Source of the DNA: Pseudomonas farris
GTDB taxonomy: Bacteria > Pseudomonadota > Gammaproteobacteria > Pseudomonadales > Pseudomonadaceae
Assembly: GCF_019145235.1 (NCBI RefSeq)
Contig: NZ_JAHSTV010000002.1
Span: 372,001-436,000 of the forward strand
Direction of reading: 5' to 3'
Length of the DNA stretch: 64,000 bases
Positions 8,361 to 20,300 of this stretch are shown here, piece by piece. Each line of letters begins with the position of its first letter. Position 1 is the stretch's first letter. The notes under the pieces are model-generated. The model had not been told where the DNA came from. It worked only from the letters and a program-made list of their open reading frames with translations, and made no database searches. A program made the translations under genes and the position numbers.

Positions 8361-10034
8361 ATGTATCAGTACGACGACTATGACCGTGCCCTGGTGTTCG
8401 AGCGTGTTGCGCAGTTTCGCGATCAGGTCGAACGTTTCATGGCAGGCGATTTGAGCGAAGAAGAGTTCCTGCCCCTGCGTTTGCAGAATGGCCTGTACAT
8501 GCAAAAGCATGCCTACATGCTGCGCGTGGCGATTCCTTACGGCACGCTGAGCGCGAAGCAAATGCGCATGCTGGCGAGCATTGCGCGGGACTACGATCGT
8601 GGTTACGGCCACTTCACCACCCGGCAGAACATGCAGTTCAACTGGATCGAGCTGGCTCAGGTGCCGGACATCCTCGAACGCCTGGCCCAAGTAGAAATGC
8701 ATGCGATCCAGACCTCCGGTAACTGCGTGCGCAACATCACCACCGAAGCCTTCGCCGGCGTCGCGGCGGACGAGTTGATGGACCCGCGCCCACTGGCAGA
8801 GATCCTGCGGCAATGGTCGACCATCAACCCGGAATTCCTGTTCCTGCCGCGCAAGTTCAAGATCGCCATCTGCTCGGCGAAGCAGGACCGCGCGGCGATC
8901 ATGATGCATGACATCGGCCTTTATCTTTATCGCGATGACAGCGGACAAATGCTCTTGCGGGTGATTGTTGGCGGCGGGTTAGGTCGCACGCCGATCCTCG
9001 GTTTGCAGATTCGCGAAGGCTTGCCGTGGCAGCACCTGCTGTCCTATGTCGAGGCGGTGTTGCGGGTCTATAACCGTCACGGGCGGCGCGATAACAAGTA
9101 CAAGGCGCGGATCAAGATTCTGGTCAAGGCCTTGGGTATCGAAGCCTTTGCCAAAGAAGTGGAGGAGGAGTGGCAGCACATCAAGGACGGTCCGGCGCAG
9201 TTGACCGACGTCGAGTATGAGCGTGTCGCCAGTGCCTTCGTGCCGCCCGATTACCGTTCACTGGCCGGCACCGACCTGGATTTCGGCACACGCTTGGCCG
9301 AGAACCCGGCGTTCGCCCGTTGGGTGACGCGCAACGTTCAGCCGCACAAGGTGGCGGGTTACGCCAGCGTAGTGTTGTCGACCAAGCCGGGCGCCGCCGC
9401 GCCGCCGGGGGATGTCACCGCCGAGCAAATGGACGCGGTGGCCCAGTGGTCCGAGCAGTTTGGTTTTGGCGAAATCCGCATCGCCCATGAACAGAACATC
9501 GTCCTGCCGGATGTGCCTAAGGCTGACCTTTACCCGCTGTGGTGCGTGGCCTGCGAGCAAGGCCTGGGATGCGCCAACATCGGCTTGCTGACTGACATCA
9601 TCGCTTGCCCCGGCGGCGACTTTTGCGCGCTGGCCAACGCCAAATCAATCCCCATCGCGCAAGCGATTCAGGCGCGCTTCGAGGACCTGGATTACCTGCA
9701 TGACCTGGGCGACATCAGCTTGAACATTTCTGGCTGCATGAACGCCTGCGGTCACCACCATATCGGCAACATCGGCATTCTTGGCGTCGATAAGAACGGC
9801 AGTGAGTGGTACCAAATCACTCTCGGCGGCGCCCAGGGCAAGAACAGCGCGTTGGGCAAAGTCATCGGCCCGTCCTTCAGCGCCGCCGAAGTGCCTGCGG
9901 TGATCGAGCGGATCATCGGTACATTCGTTCGCTACCGGGAGAGCGAGGAGTTGTTCGTCGATACCTTTGCGCGCATCGGTCTGGAGCCGTTCAAGGAGCG
10001 GGTGTACCCGAAAATGCTGGAGGTGTCGGCATGA
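8361..10034 (+). CDS. Siroheme [4Fe-4S] nitrite/sulfite reductase, NirA-like (PA4130-like)
   Basis: A 557-residue cytoplasmic reductase with the ferredoxin-like half repeated twice, as in assimilatory sulfite and nitrite reductases, performing a six-electron reduction at a siroheme-FeS centre. Visible signatures are RGYGHFTTRQNMQFNW (siroheme arginines, about residues 75-95), ACPGGDFC (Cys416, Cys422) and SGCMNACGHHH (Cys459, Cys463), which ligate the cluster. The stop overlaps the following DUF934 start (ATGA), and the promoter has the motif shared with ccoN and ccoG. In P. aeruginosa PA4130 is part of a cyanide/low-oxygen induced group. Whether the substrate here is nitrite or sulfite cannot be decided from sequence. 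Confidence 0.88.
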   Translation: MYQYDDYDRALVFERVAQFRDQVERFMAGDLSEEEFLPLRLQNGLYMQKHAYMLRVAIPYGTLSAKQMRMLASIARDYDRGYGHFTTRQNMQFNWIELAQVPDILERLAQVEMHAIQTSGNCVRNITTEAFAGVAADELMDPRPLAEILRQWSTINPEFLFLPRKFKIAICSAKQDRAAIMMHDIGLYLYRDDSGQMLLRVIVGGGLGRTPILGLQIREGLPWQHLLSYVEAVLRVYNRHGRRDNKYKARIKILVKALGIEAFAKEVEEEWQHIKDGPAQLTDVEYERVASAFVPPDYRSLAGTDLDFGTRLAENPAFARWVTRNVQPHKVAGYASVVLSTKPGAAAPPGDVTAEQMDAVAQWSEQFGFGEIRIAHEQNIVLPDVPKADLYPLWCVACEQGLGCANIGLLTDIIACPGGDFCALANAKSIPIAQAIQARFEDLDYLHDLGDISLNISGCMNACGHHHIGNIGILGVDKNGSEWYQITLGGAQGKNSALGKVIGPSFSAAEVPAVIERIIGTFVRYRESEELFVDTFARIGLEPFKERVYPKMLEVSA

Positions 10035-10525
10035 ACAATCTCATTCGTTTGCAAGACAGCGGCGCCGAGTGGGTGCGCGATGATCCGTGGCAGTTGATTC
10101 GTGACGTAACGGATGAATTGCCGGCTGGACCGCTGATACTGCCGTTACCCCAGTGGCTGGCCCTGAATGCCGATAGGACATCAGCGCTCGAAGGTGTCTG
10201 GCTGGGGCCCAACGACGAAGTGATAAACCTGGCCCCATGGTTTCCCGACCTGCCGCTGATTGCCCTGGACTTCCCGAGTTTTCGCGACGGACGCGCCTAC
10301 AGCCAAGCCTATTTGTTGCGTACGCGTTTCGGTTGGCAAGGCGAATTGCGCGCGATTGGCGATGTGCTACGCGATCAACTCAGCCACATGCGCCAATGCG
10401 GTTTCGACAGCTTTGCCGTGCGCGAAGACAAATCCGCCGAAGATGCGCTGAAGGGATTGGCGGGGATGAGCGTGCTTTATGGGCGCTCGGTGATTGAGCC
10501 GCGGCCGTTGTTCAGACGGCGCTGA
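10031..10525 (+). CDS. DUF934 family protein (PA4129-like)
   Basis: A 164-residue DUF934 protein. This family accompanies siroheme reductases, including the CysI of pseudomonads, and is thought to assist them; no catalytic activity is established. The sequence shows NLAPWFPDLPLIALDFPSFRDGRAYSQAYLLR (quoted in part) and GELRAIGDVLRDQLSHMRQCGF, typical family blocks. The start at 10031 overlaps the reductase stop by ATGA, and the gene ends just before a single REP copy, so the pair forms a two-gene operon. Confidence 0.85.
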   Translation: MNNLIRLQDSGAEWVRDDPWQLIRDVTDELPAGPLILPLPQWLALNADRTSALEGVWLGPNDEVINLAPWFPDLPLIALDFPSFRDGRAYSQAYLLRTRFGWQGELRAIGDVLRDQLSHMRQCGFDSFAVREDKSAEDALKGLAGMSVLYGRSVIEPRPLFRRR

Positions 10526-10586
10526 AGCCTGTGGCGAGGAGGCCTGTCCCAATGCTGGTAAGTCAAGAGTTTTGAGCGACGAAAAT

Positions 10587-10617
10587 CCTGTGGGAGCGAG
10601 GCTTGCCCGCGAAGAGG
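10587..10617. repeat. Single REP copy
   Basis: CTGTGGGAGCGAGGCTTGCC followed by CGCGAAGAGG, unpaired. Downstream of the DUF934 gene. Confidence 0.75.
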
Positions 10618-10749
10618 TCTTTGATATCAACGATGTGCTGCAGCAATAGATGAATATTGTGTGTTTTGATAACAAAACGCCGAGTATTGGCTATACCTGT
10701 AATTCCCATATGCAATATTGTTGCCCGGCCTTCTGACAGGAGTTACAGC

Positions 10750-11421
10750 ATGAAGCTTGCGTTAATGATGAGCACACTGTGCATCGCCTCTATCGGGGTG
10801 GTGGGGTGCTCCAGCAAAGTGGTCGAGCCAGACCAGTACTCCGGTTTTCTCAAGGACTACAGTCAGCTGAAGGAAGCCAAGTCGCCATCGGGCGCCGTGG
10901 TGATGCGCTGGATGGACCCCAAGCTCGATATCAACAAATTCACCAGTGTCTACGTCGAACCGACTCAGCTCTATCCGAAGCCGGAACCGACGGTGAAAAT
11001 CCCTCAGACCACACTGAACGGCATCACCAGCTACTACGATCAAGCACTTAAACGCGAAATAGGCAGATCCCTGCCACTGGCCTCCGGCCCCGGCCCTGGC
11101 GTTATGGTGGTGCGTGCGGCGATCACCGCCGTCAGCAGCAAGACCCAAGGTCTCAAGCCTTATGAAGTCATCCCGATCGCCCTGGTGGCGGCGGCCGTCA
11201 GCACGGCCACCGGCATTCGCGACCAGGAAACCGATCTGGCCACCGAAGCAGTGTTTCTCGATGGCGGCAACAACAAAGTCCTCGCCCAGGTCGTGCGCAA
11301 GGGCACCGGCAAACCGCTGGAAAACTCAGATCAGGTGATGAAGCCCAATGACGTGAAAAACGTGATCGATGGCTGGGCGTCGGACCTGCATCAGTCGTAT
11401 CTGAAGCTCAAGTCCAAATAG
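10750..11421 (+). CDS. DUF3313 family lipoprotein
   Basis: A 223-residue lipoprotein with signal MKLALMMSTLCIASIGVVGC, the Cys being the lipidation site. The mature part has the DUF3313 pattern: YSGFLKDYSQL, an Asp-rich strand SVYVEPTQLYP, GVMVVRAAITAV and DGWASDLHQSYL. The residue after Cys is Ser, favouring outer-membrane sorting. Function is not known for the family. It has AGGAGTTACAGC as ribosome site and appears to be a single-gene unit. Confidence 0.85.
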   Translation: MKLALMMSTLCIASIGVVGCSSKVVEPDQYSGFLKDYSQLKEAKSPSGAVVMRWMDPKLDINKFTSVYVEPTQLYPKPEPTVKIPQTTLNGITSYYDQALKREIGRSLPLASGPGPGVMVVRAAITAVSSKTQGLKPYEVIPIALVAAAVSTATGIRDQETDLATEAVFLDGGNNKVLAQVVRKGTGKPLENSDQVMKPNDVKNVIDGWASDLHQSYLKLKSK

Positions 11422-11441
11422 TGCGGCGGGGCTGAGGGCCT

Positions 11442-11540
11442 ATATCGCGAGCAGGCTCGCTCCCACACTGGATCTGCTGTGAGCACACTATTTGCGAACA
11501 CCAGAGATCAAATGTGGGTGCGAGCCTGCTCGCGAAAAGC
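11442..11540. repeat. REP inverted pair, GAGCCTGCTCGCGA variant
   Basis: TCGCGAGCAGGCTCGCTCCC faces GGGTGCGAGCCTGCTCGCGA between two convergent genes. One arm has GTGGGTGCGAG in place of GTGGGAGCGAG. Confidence 0.85.
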
Positions 11541-11566
11541 GGTCCTTCAGGCGTATCAAGTGAGTT

Positions 11567-11992
11567 TCAGTGCTTCTTCGCCTGCGCACGCACTCGCTCT
11601 TCCTGCTCGCGCAATTGCGGTGTGAACTCGGCACCGAAGTCTTCGGCCTCGTACACCTGGCGAATCTCGATCTCGGCCTCCGTCCCCGGCATCGGATTGG
11701 GGCAGCGCTTGACCCACTCGATCGCTTCCTCTTTCGACTTCACCTGCCATATCCAATAGCCGGCGATCAGCTCCTTGGTTGCGGCGAACGGGCCGTCGAT
11801 CACCGTGCGCTGGTCACCCGAAAAACGTACGCGGGCGCCTTTGCTGCTGGGCTGCAGGCCGTCGCAATCGATAAGAATGCCGGCCTTGGCCAGTTCCTCG
11901 TTAAAATTGCCCATCGCGGTCATCAGTTCTTCGCTGGGCATCACACCGGCCTCGGAATCCGGGCTGGCTTTCACAATGATCATGAATCGCAT
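11567..11992 (-). CDS. YCII-related (DGPF) domain protein
   Basis: A 141-residue cytoplasmic protein of the YCII/DGPF superfamily, beginning MRFMIIVKASPDSEAG with GGAGACAAGACC upstream. The family segment VIDGPFAATKELIAGYWIW is intact around residues 70-90. A longer open frame extends to 12091 but lacks a ribosome site. Proteins of this fold are dimeric ferredoxin-like barrels often next to ECF sigma factors; no sigma factor is adjacent here. The biochemical role is unknown. Confidence 0.85.
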   Translation of the reverse strand: MRFMIIVKASPDSEAGVMPSEELMTAMGNFNEELAKAGILIDCDGLQPSSKGARVRFSGDQRTVIDGPFAATKELIAGYWIWQVKSKEEAIEWVKRCPNPMPGTEAEIEIRQVYEAEDFGAEFTPQLREQEERVRAQAKKH

Positions 11993-12249
11993 GGTCTTGT
12001 CTCCGCTGGATTTGAGTGACTCGCTGTCTAGTCGAATAGCGACGGGCCAAATCGACAACGCGGCCAATGGAAAATCGCCTCGCTCCCACAAGCTTATGCA
12101 GTGTTAGTAAGTTTTGTTGAAACGCGTGTATCCAGTTTTGTGCGACGACATATCACAATTTGTATCTGGGCATAGGTCGCCAGACCATTTCGTGGTTAAC
12201 TTCGGCCTCGTCAAAATTCTCTACATCAACGTTCAGAAGGACTCCGTTC

Positions 12250-12750
12250 ATGGCTCAAGTCACTCTTAAAGGCAACCCGGTTCAAGTCAACGGCCAGTTG
12301 CCACAAGCCGGTTCCCAGGCGCCAGCCTTTTCCCTGGTTGCCGGCAATCTGTCCGACGTGACCCTGGCGAGCTTCGCCGGCAAGCGCAAAGTGTTGAACA
12401 TCTTCCCAAGCATCGACACCCCGACCTGCGCTACCTCCGTGCGCAAGTTCAACGCCCAGGCCAATGACATCGCCAACACCGTAGTGCTGTGCATCTCCGC
12501 TGACCTGCCGTTCGCCCAAGCTCGTTTCTGCGGCGCCGAAGGCCTGGAAAACGTCCAGAACCTGTCGACCCTGCGCGGTGCCGAGTTCATCGAGAACTAC
12601 GGCGTGGCGATTGCCGATGGCCCGCTCAAAGGCCTGACCGCCCGTGCCGTCGTGGTGCTGGACGAAAACGACAAGGTCCTGCACAGCGAACTGGTCAAGG
12701 AAATCGCTGAAGAGCCGAACTACGACGCAGCACTTGCCGTTCTGAAGTAA
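12250..12750 (+). CDS. tpx: Thiol peroxidase, atypical 2-Cys peroxiredoxin
   Basis: This 166-residue Tpx reduces hydrogen and alkyl hydroperoxides using thioredoxin. The peroxidatic cysteine is C60 in [15 protein letters not shown] and the resolving cysteine is C94 in [11 protein letters not shown], the exact spacing of the family. It is normal length and starts [12 protein letters not shown] strong hairpin follows the stop, so it is probably transcribed alone. The 257-base upstream gap holds its promoter, but I could not identify an OxyR site with confidence. Confidence 0.96.
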   Translation: MAQVTLKGNPVQVNGQLPQAGSQAPAFSLVAGNLSDVTLASFAGKRKVLNIFPSIDTPTCATSVRKFNAQANDIANTVVLCISADLPFAQARFCGAEGLENVQNLSTLRGAEFIENYGVAIADGPLKGLTARAVVVLDENDKVLHSELVKEIAEEPNYDAALAVLK

Positions 12751-12769
12751 GCGAAGTTTACAATTGTTA

Positions 12770-12796
12770 ACGGCCTGGCCCTGTCCAGGCCGTTTT
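12770..12796 (+). terminator. Rho-independent terminator after tpx
   Basis: A perfect 9-base stem ACGGCCTGG / CCAGGCCGT with a six-base loop, followed by TTTTC, lies 20 bases after the tpx stop. Confidence 0.85.
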
Positions 12797-12929
12797 CATT
12801 TGTGCTTCAGTGTCTTAGATAAATCTTCTGTTACGTAAGCCAAAGGTAAATTGCCGGTAAAGGCGCTTTGCTTAATACCCGCCAGTGCTTATCGTTCAGC
12901 CTCCTGTAGAAAGAAGCTTCACGCGCCCA

Positions 12930-14246
12930 ATGGTTGATCATTCCATGCAATCCTCCGCTTCCCGCAATCCTCGTCGCTGGCTGTTCGGCCTGCTTGTCCT
13001 GTTGGTCATCGCTGGCCTGTGCTGGAAATTCTGGCCCGCAGGTAGCAGCCCGAAGGAGGGCGCAGGGCAGAAAGCCGTTGCCGGGCATACAGGCCGGTCG
13101 GGGGGGATGCGTCCGGGGTTCGGCGGGGCGAGCGGGCCGGTGCCGGTGCGCGTGGCGCCGGCGGTCAAAGGCGATTTCCCGCTGTATTACAAGGCGCTGG
13201 GCACCGTGACCGCGCTGAACACCATTAACGTGCGCAGTCGTGTTGGCGGTGAATTGATCAAGATTTCGTTCGAAGAAGGGCAAATGGTCAAGGCGGGCGA
13301 CCTGCTGGCCGAGATCGATCCGCGTCCTTACCAGAACGCCTTGCTCCAGGCCGAAGGCACCTTGCTGCAGAATCAGGCACAACTGAAGAATGCTCAGGTC
13401 GATGTCGAGCGCTATCGCGGCTTGTACCGCGAAGACAGTATCGCCAAGCAAACCCTCGATACTGCCGAAGCATTGGTCGGCCAGTACCTGGGCACGGTAA
13501 AGACCAATCAGGCGGCGGTCAACGATGCCAAGCTCAACCTTGAATTCACCAAAATCCGCGCACCGATCGCCGGGCGTGTGGGCCTGCGTCAGCTGGACGT
13601 CGGCAACCTTGTGGCGGCGAACGACACCACGGCGCTGGTGATCATCACCCAGACTCAACCGATCAGCGTGGCGTTCACCTTGCCGGAAAACAGCCTGGAC
13701 ACCGTGCTGGCGCGCTATCGCACCGGCGCCAAACTGCCCGCTGAAGCCTGGGATCGTGGTGACACCAAACTGCAGGCCACTGGCGTGTTGCAGAGCCTGG
13801 ACAACCAGATCGACGTCACCACCGGCACCCTGAAATTCAAGGCTCGCTACGAGAACCGCGATCAAGCGCTGTTCCCTAATCAATTCGTCAATGTCCACTT
13901 GCTGGCCGACACCCTCAAAGGCGTGGTGCTTGCGCCCTCGGCGGCGATCCAGTTCGGCACCAACGGCACGTTCGTCTATGCCATGGACGGTGACAAGAAG
14001 GTCACCATCCGCCAGTTGAAAGTCGGCGCCAGTGACGGTGACAACACGGTGATCACCGAAGGCCTGGCCGCTGGTGATCGGGTGGTGCTGGAAGGCACCG
14101 ACCGCCTGAAAGAAGGCAGCGAAGTGGAGGTCGTCAACGACAGCAAGGATGTACCGACCACCCCGACCGAACACCTGCAAGGCAAGTCGGCCGCCACTGC
14201 GCCTGAGGCGACAGTCACTGACAAGGCGAAAAAGGGCGGCGCATGA
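12930..14246 (+). CDS. muxA: RND efflux periplasmic adaptor MuxA (MdtA family)
   Basis: A 438-residue membrane fusion protein linking two inner-membrane RND pumps to the outer-membrane channel. It starts [13 protein letters not shown]; a second ATG at 12945 is possible. Residues 15-32 form the membrane anchor. Next come a Gly-rich linker, a biotinyl-lipoyl half ([21 protein letters not shown] in part), a coiled-coil hairpin (about residues 120-190) and the MFP barrel with [16 protein letters not shown] and [16 protein letters not shown]. The stop overlaps muxB by ATGA. It is the first gene of the mux operon, recognised by having two RND pumps in series. Confidence 0.93.
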   Translation: MVDHSMQSSASRNPRRWLFGLLVLLVIAGLCWKFWPAGSSPKEGAGQKAVAGHTGRSGGMRPGFGGASGPVPVRVAPAVKGDFPLYYKALGTVTALNTINVRSRVGGELIKISFEEGQMVKAGDLLAEIDPRPYQNALLQAEGTLLQNQAQLKNAQVDVERYRGLYREDSIAKQTLDTAEALVGQYLGTVKTNQAAVNDAKLNLEFTKIRAPIAGRVGLRQLDVGNLVAANDTTALVIITQTQPISVAFTLPENSLDTVLARYRTGAKLPAEAWDRGDTKLQATGVLQSLDNQIDVTTGTLKFKARYENRDQALFPNQFVNVHLLADTLKGVVLAPSAAIQFGTNGTFVYAMDGDKKVTIRQLKVGASDGDNTVITEGLAAGDRVVLEGTDRLKEGSEVEVVNDSKDVPTTPTEHLQGKSAATAPEATVTDKAKKGGA

Positions 14247-17200
14247 ACATCTCGCGGCTGTTTATCCTTCGCCCAGTCGCCACGACCCTGAGCATGCTGG
14301 CGATTATTCTGGCTGGCGTGATCGCTTATCGGCTGCTGCCGGTGTCGGCATTGCCGCAGGTCGACTACCCGACCATTCGCGTTATGACGCTCTATCCCGG
14401 CGCCAGCCCGGATGTCATGACCAGCGCCGTGACTGCGCCGCTGGAGCGTCAGTTCGGGCAGATGCCCGGCCTGACCCAGATGGCGTCCACCAGTTCTGGC
14501 GGCGCTTCGGTGCTGACCCTGCGTTTCAGCCTCGACATCAACATGGACGTCGCCGAGCAGCAGGTGCAGGCCGCGATCAACGCCGCGACCAATTTGCTGC
14601 CCAAAGACCTGCCGGCACCGCCGGTATACAACAAGGTCAACCCGGCGGACACCCCGGTGCTGACCCTGGCTATCACCTCCAAGACTATGCTGTTGCCCAA
14701 ACTCAATGATTTGGTCGACACGCGCATGGCGCAGAAAATCGCCCAAATCAGCGGCGTCGGCATGGTCAGCATTGCCGGCGGCCAGCGTCAGGCAGTGCGG
14801 ATCAAGGTCAACCCGGAGGCCCTGGCGGCCAATGGCCTGAACCTGTCGGACGTGCGCACCCTGATTGGCGCCTCCAACGTCAATCAACCCAAGGGCAACT
14901 TTGACGGCCCGACCCGGGTGTCGATGCTCGACGCCAACGACCAACTGACGTCACCCAAGGACTACGCCAACCTGATCCTCGCCTACGCTAACGGCGCGCC
15001 GTTGCGACTCAAGGACGTGGCGGAGATCGTCGATGGTGCCGAGAACGAACGTCTGGCAGCGTGGGCCAATGAAAATCAGGCGGTGCTGCTGAACATCCAG
15101 CGCCAGCCCGGCGCCAACGTCATTGAAGTGGTCGACCGGATCAAGGCCTTGCTGCCAAGCATCACCGACAACCTGCCGGCCGGTCTCGACGTCACGGTAC
15201 TCACCGACCGCACCCAGACCATCCGCGCCTCGGTCACCGACGTGCAACACGAACTGCTGATCGCCATCGCGCTGGTGGTGATGGTCACATTCCTGTTCCT
15301 GCGGCGGGCCAGCGCCACGATCATTCCCTCGGTGGCCGTGCCGCTGTCGTTGATCGGCACCTTCGGCGTGATGTACCTCGCAGGCTTTTCGGTCAACAAC
15401 CTGACCCTGATGGCGCTGACCATCGCCACCGGTTTCGTGGTGGACGATGCGATCGTCATGCTGGAGAACATTTCCCGATTTATTGAAGAGGGCGACAGCC
15501 CGCTGCAAGCGGCGCTCAAGGGCGCGAAGCAGATTGGCTTCACCCTGATTTCCCTGACGCTGTCGCTGATCGCGGTGTTGATTCCGCTGTTGTTCATGGC
15601 CGACGTAGTGGGGCGCTTGTTCCGCGAGTTTGCGATCACCCTGGCGGTGGCGATCCTGATTTCCCTTGTCGTCTCCCTGACCCTGACGCCAATGATGTGC
15701 GCGCGGCTGCTCAAGCGTGAGCCCAAGGAAGCAGAACAGGGCCGGTTTTACCGCTCCAGTGGCGCCGCAATTGATTGGATGATCGCGGCTTACGGACGTA
15801 AGTTAACGTGGGTTCTCAAGCACCAGCCGCTAACCCTGATGGTGGCCATCGGCACGCTGGCGTTGACCGTGTTCCTGTACATGGTGGTGCCCAAGGGCTT
15901 CTTCCCGGTGCAGGACACCGGGGTGATCCAGGGGATTTCCGAGGCACCGCAGTCGATTTCCTTCGCGGCGATGAGCGAGCGGCAGCAGGAACTGGCCAAG
16001 GTAATCCTCGCCGATCCGGCGGTTGAGAGCCTGTCGTCTTACATCGGGGTCGATGGCGACAATTCGACGTTGAACAGCGGCCGGCTGCTGATCAACCTCA
16101 AGTCCCACGGCAAGCGCGACCTGAGCGCCACCGAAGTGATCGCGCGGCTGCAACCGGAGCTGGACAAGCTGATCGGCATTCGCCTGTTCATGCAGCCGGT
16201 GCAGGACCTGACCATCGAAGATCGGGTCAGCCGTACGCAGTACCAGTTCAGCATGTCGTCGCCGGATTCCGAGTTGCTCAGCCTGTGGAGCGGGCGTCTG
16301 GTGGAAGCGCTGGCGCAACGGCCGGAGCTGACCGACGTCGCCAGCGATTTGCAGGACAAGGGCTTGCAGGTTTATCTGGTGATCGACCGCGATGCGGCGT
16401 CGCGGGTCGGCGTATCGGTGTCGAACATCACCGATGCGCTGTACGACGCCTTTGGTCAGCGGCAGATTTCCACTATTTACACCCAGGCCAGCCAATACCG
16501 CGTGGTGCTGCAATCGCAGTCCGGCGAGAAGATCGGCCCGGATGCGCTGAACCAGATTCACGTCAAGACCACCGATGGCGGTCAGGTGCGCCTGTCCAGC
16601 CTGGCGCATGTCGAGGAACGCCAGGCGCAACTGGCGATCACCCACATCGGCCAGTTCCCGGCGGTGATGATGTCCTTCAACCTGGCGCCCGGCGTGGCAC
16701 TGGGGCATGCGGTGGAGATCATCGATCAGGTGCAGAAAGACATCGGCATGCCGATTGGCGTGCAGACCCAGTTCCAGGGCGCGGCCGAAGCGTTCCAGGC
16801 GTCGCTGTCGAGCACCTTGCTGCTGATTCTGGCGGCGGTGGTGACCATGTACATCGTGCTCGGCGTGCTCTACGAGAGTTACATTCACCCGATCACCATT
16901 CTCTCGACCTTGCCCTCGGCGGCGGTCGGCGCCTTGCTGGCGTTGCTGTTGAGCGGCAATGACCTGGGGATGATCGCGATCATCGGCATCATCCTGCTGA
17001 TCGGTATCGTGAAAAAGAACGCGATCATGATGATCGACTTCGCCCTCGAGGCGGAACGTAACCAAGGCATGGACCCGCAAACCGCGATCTATCAGGCCGC
17101 GCTGCTGCGCTTTCGGCCGATTCTGATGACCACCCTGGCGGCGTTGTTCGGCGCGGTGCCGCTGATGCTGGCCACCGGTTCCGGCGCGGAACTGCGCCAG

Positions 17201-17347
17201 CCTTTGGGTCTGGTGATGGTCGGTGGCTTGCTGGTGAGTCAGGTGCTGACGCTGTTTACCACGCCCGTCATCTACTTGTACTTCGACCGCCTCGGGCGGC
17301 GCTGGGGCCGTAAGTCCGAGTCTGTGGAACCGGTAGAACAGCCATGA
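14243..17347 (+). CDS. muxB: RND efflux inner-membrane transporter MuxB (MdtB family)
   Basis: A 1034-residue proton-driven HAE1-type RND pump with twelve membrane segments and two large periplasmic loops. It opens [18 protein letters not shown], the usual family N-terminus. The proton-relay aspartates are seen in [17 protein letters not shown] (TM4), and the partner lysine in [18 protein letters not shown] (TM10). Length is normal with no breaks. It overlaps both neighbours by ATGA. In P. aeruginosa MuxB works together with MuxC, exporting among others novobiocin, aztreonam, macrolides and tetracycline; substrates here are assumed similar. Confidence 0.94.
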   Translation: MNISRLFILRPVATTLSMLAIILAGVIAYRLLPVSALPQVDYPTIRVMTLYPGASPDVMTSAVTAPLERQFGQMPGLTQMASTSSGGASVLTLRFSLDINMDVAEQQVQAAINAATNLLPKDLPAPPVYNKVNPADTPVLTLAITSKTMLLPKLNDLVDTRMAQKIAQISGVGMVSIAGGQRQAVRIKVNPEALAANGLNLSDVRTLIGASNVNQPKGNFDGPTRVSMLDANDQLTSPKDYANLILAYANGAPLRLKDVAEIVDGAENERLAAWANENQAVLLNIQRQPGANVIEVVDRIKALLPSITDNLPAGLDVTVLTDRTQTIRASVTDVQHELLIAIALVVMVTFLFLRRASATIIPSVAVPLSLIGTFGVMYLAGFSVNNLTLMALTIATGFVVDDAIVMLENISRFIEEGDSPLQAALKGAKQIGFTLISLTLSLIAVLIPLLFMADVVGRLFREFAITLAVAILISLVVSLTLTPMMCARLLKREPKEAEQGRFYRSSGAAIDWMIAAYGRKLTWVLKHQPLTLMVAIGTLALTVFLYMVVPKGFFPVQDTGVIQGISEAPQSISFAAMSERQQELAKVILADPAVESLSSYIGVDGDNSTLNSGRLLINLKSHGKRDLSATEVIARLQPELDKLIGIRLFMQPVQDLTIEDRVSRTQYQFSMSSPDSELLSLWSGRLVEALAQRPELTDVASDLQDKGLQVYLVIDRDAASRVGVSVSNITDALYDAFGQRQISTIYTQASQYRVVLQSQSGEKIGPDALNQIHVKTTDGGQVRLSSLAHVEERQAQLAITHIGQFPAVMMSFNLAPGVALGHAVEIIDQVQKDIGMPIGVQTQFQGAAEAFQASLSSTLLLILAAVVTMYIVLGVLYESYIHPITILSTLPSAAVGALLALLLSGNDLGMIAIIGIILLIGIVKKNAIMMIDFALEAERNQGMDPQTAIYQAALLRFRPILMTTLAALFGAVPLMLATGSGAELRQPLGLVMVGGLLVSQVLTLFTTPVIYLYFDRLGRRWGRKSESVEPVEQP

Positions 17348-20300
17348 ACCTGTCCGGACCTTTCATCAAGCGCCCGGTCGCAACGATGTTGTTGAGCCTG
17401 GCAATCATATTGCTGGGCGGCGTGAGCTTCGGCCTGTTGCCGGTATCGCCGTTGCCGCAGATGGATTTCCCGGTGATCGTGGTTCAGGCCAGCTTGCCCG
17501 GCGCGAGCCCTGAGGTCATGGCCTCGACCGTGGCCACGCCGCTTGAGCGTTCCTTCGGCGCCATCGCCGGGGTCAACACCATGAGCAGCCGTTCCAGCCA
17601 GGGCTCGACGCGGGTGATTCTGCAGTTCGACCTGGACCGCGACATCAACGGCGCGGCACGGGAAGTGCAGGCGGCGATCAACGCCTCGCGCAATTTGCTG
17701 CCGAGCGGCATGCGCAGCATGCCCACCTACAAGAAGGTCAACCCGTCCCAGGCGCCGATCATGGTGCTGTCGCTGACCTCGGATGTGCTGGAGAAAGGCC
17801 AGCTCTATGATTTGGCCTCGACCATTTTGTCCCAGAGCCTGTCGCAGGTGCAGGGCGTCGGTGAAGTGCAGATCGGCGGCAGTTCGTTGCCGGCGGTACG
17901 CATCGAACTCGAACCCCAGGCGCTGAACCAGTACGGCGTGGCGCTGGACGACGTGCGCAACACCATCGCCAACGCCAACGTGCGCCGGCCCAAGGGCTCG
18001 GTCGAAGACGGCCAGCGGCTGTGGCAGGTTCAGGCCAACGATCAACTGGAAAAAGCCAAGGATTACGAGTCGCTGATCATTCACTACGCGGACGGCGCGG
18101 CCCTGCGCCTGAAGGATGTGGCCAAGGTCAGTGACGGCGTCGAGGACCGCTACAACAGCGGATTCTTCAACGACGACGCGGCGGTGTTGCTGGTGATCAA
18201 CCGCCAGGCCGGTGCCAACATCATCGAGACGGTCAACGAGATCAAGGCGCAGTTGCCTGCGTTGCAGGCCGTGTTGCCGGCCAGCGTCAAACTGAACCTG
18301 GCGATGGACCGTTCGCCGGTGATCAAGGCCACTCTGCACGAAGCGGAAATGACCCTGCTGATTGCCGTGGCGCTGGTGATTCTGGTGGTGTTCCTGTTCC
18401 TCGGTAACTTCCGTGCCTCGCTGATTCCGACCCTGGCGGTACCGGTATCGCTGGTGGGCACGTTTGCGGTGATGTACCTCTACGGGTTCTCCCTGAACAA
18501 CCTGTCGCTGATGGCGCTGATCCTGGCCACCGGGCTGGTGGTGGACGATGCCATCGTGGTGCTGGAGAACATTTCCCGGCACATCGACAAGGGCGTGCCA
18601 CCGATGAAGGCCGCGTACCTCGGGGCCGAGGAAGTCGGCTTCACGCTGCTGTCGATGAACGTCTCGCTGGTGGCGGTGTTCCTGTCGATCCTGTTCATGG
18701 GCGGGATCATCGAAAGCCTGTTCCGCGAGTTTTCCATCACCTTGGCGGCGGCCATTGTGGTGTCGTTGCTGGTGTCGCTGACATTGACGCCGATGCTCTG
18801 CGCGCGCTGGCTCAAGCCGCATACACCGGGGCAGGAAAACCGCCTGCAACGCTGGAGCCAGCGGACCAACGAGTGGATGGTCGGCAAATACGCCAGCAGC
18901 CTCGACTGGGTGCTGCGTCACCGTCGACTGACCTTGCTCAGCCTGATCGTGACGATTGGCGTGAATATCGCGTTGTATGTCGTTGTTCCTAAAACATTTT
19001 TACCTCAGCAGGATACCGGCCAGTTGATCGGTTTTGTGCGCGGTGACGACGGTCTGTCGTTCAGTGTGATGCAGCCGAAGATGGAGATCTTCCGCCGCGC
19101 CGTGCTCAAGGACGAGGCGGTGCAAAGCGTCGCCGGGTTCATCGGTGGCAATAACGGCACCAACAACGCCTTCATGCTGGTGCGGCTGAAGCCGATCAAG
19201 GAACGCAACCTGTCCGCCCAGAAAGTCATCGAACGCCTGCGCAAGGAAATGCCCAAGGTGCCCGGTGCGCAATTGATGCTGATGGCGGATCAGGACCTGC
19301 AATTTGGCGGCGGCCGCGAGCAGACCACCTCGCAATATTCCTACATCCTGCAAAGCGGCGATCTCGGCGCGTTGCGCGAGTGGTATCCGAAAGTCGTCAC
19401 CGCCCTCAAGGCGCTGCCGGAGTTGACGGCGATTGACGCACGCGAAGGCCGTGGTGCCCAGCAAGTGACCCTTATCGTCGATCGCGATCAGGCCAAGCGT
19501 CTGGGCGTGGACATGGACATGGTCACCGCGGTGCTGAACAACGCCTACAGCCAGCGGCAGATTTCGACGATCTACGACAGCCTCAACCAGTATCAGGTGG
19601 TGATGGAGGTCAACCCGAAATACGCCCAGGACCCGATCACGCTCAAGCAAGTCCAGGTGATCACTGCCGACGGTGCGCGGATTCCGCTGTCGACCATCGC
19701 TCACTACGAAAACAGCCTGGAAGACGACCGGGTCAGCCACGAAGGCCAGTTCGCTTCGGAAAGCATCGCTTTCGACATGGCCGAAGGCGTGACGGTGGAG
19801 CAGGGCTCGGCGGCCATTGAGCGGGCGATTGCCAAGGTCGGTCTGCCGGAAGACGTGATCGCGAAAATGGCCGGTACCACCGATGCGTTCGCCGCCACCC
19901 AGAAGAGCCAGCCGTGGATGATTCTCGGCGCGCTGGTGGCGGTGTATCTGGTGCTGGGTGTGTTGTATGAAAGCTACATCCACCCGCTGACGATTCTTTC
20001 GACCTTGCCGTCCGCCGGGGTCGGGGCGTTGCTGTCGATTTATGTGCTGGGCGGCGAGTTCAGCCTGATCTCCTTGCTCGGGCTGTTCTTGCTGATCGGC
20101 GTTGTGAAGAAGAATGCGATTCTGATGATCGACCTGGCGCTGCAACTGGAACGGCACCAGGGCCTGGAGCCGCTGGAATCGATCCGCAGTGCTTGTCTGC
20201 AACGGCTTCGACCGATTCTGATGACCACCCTGGCGGCAATCCTCGGTGCCTTGCCGTTGCTGCTGAGCCGGGCCGAAGGGGCGGAAATGCGCCAGCCACT

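Noticed and set aside
17272..18921. Long minus open frame opposite muxC
   Set aside because: It is an antisense shadow of a confidently identified high-GC gene; the translation is Arg/His/Gln-rich and lacks motifs. The same applies to frames opposite muxB, opmB, treY, treZ and malQ.
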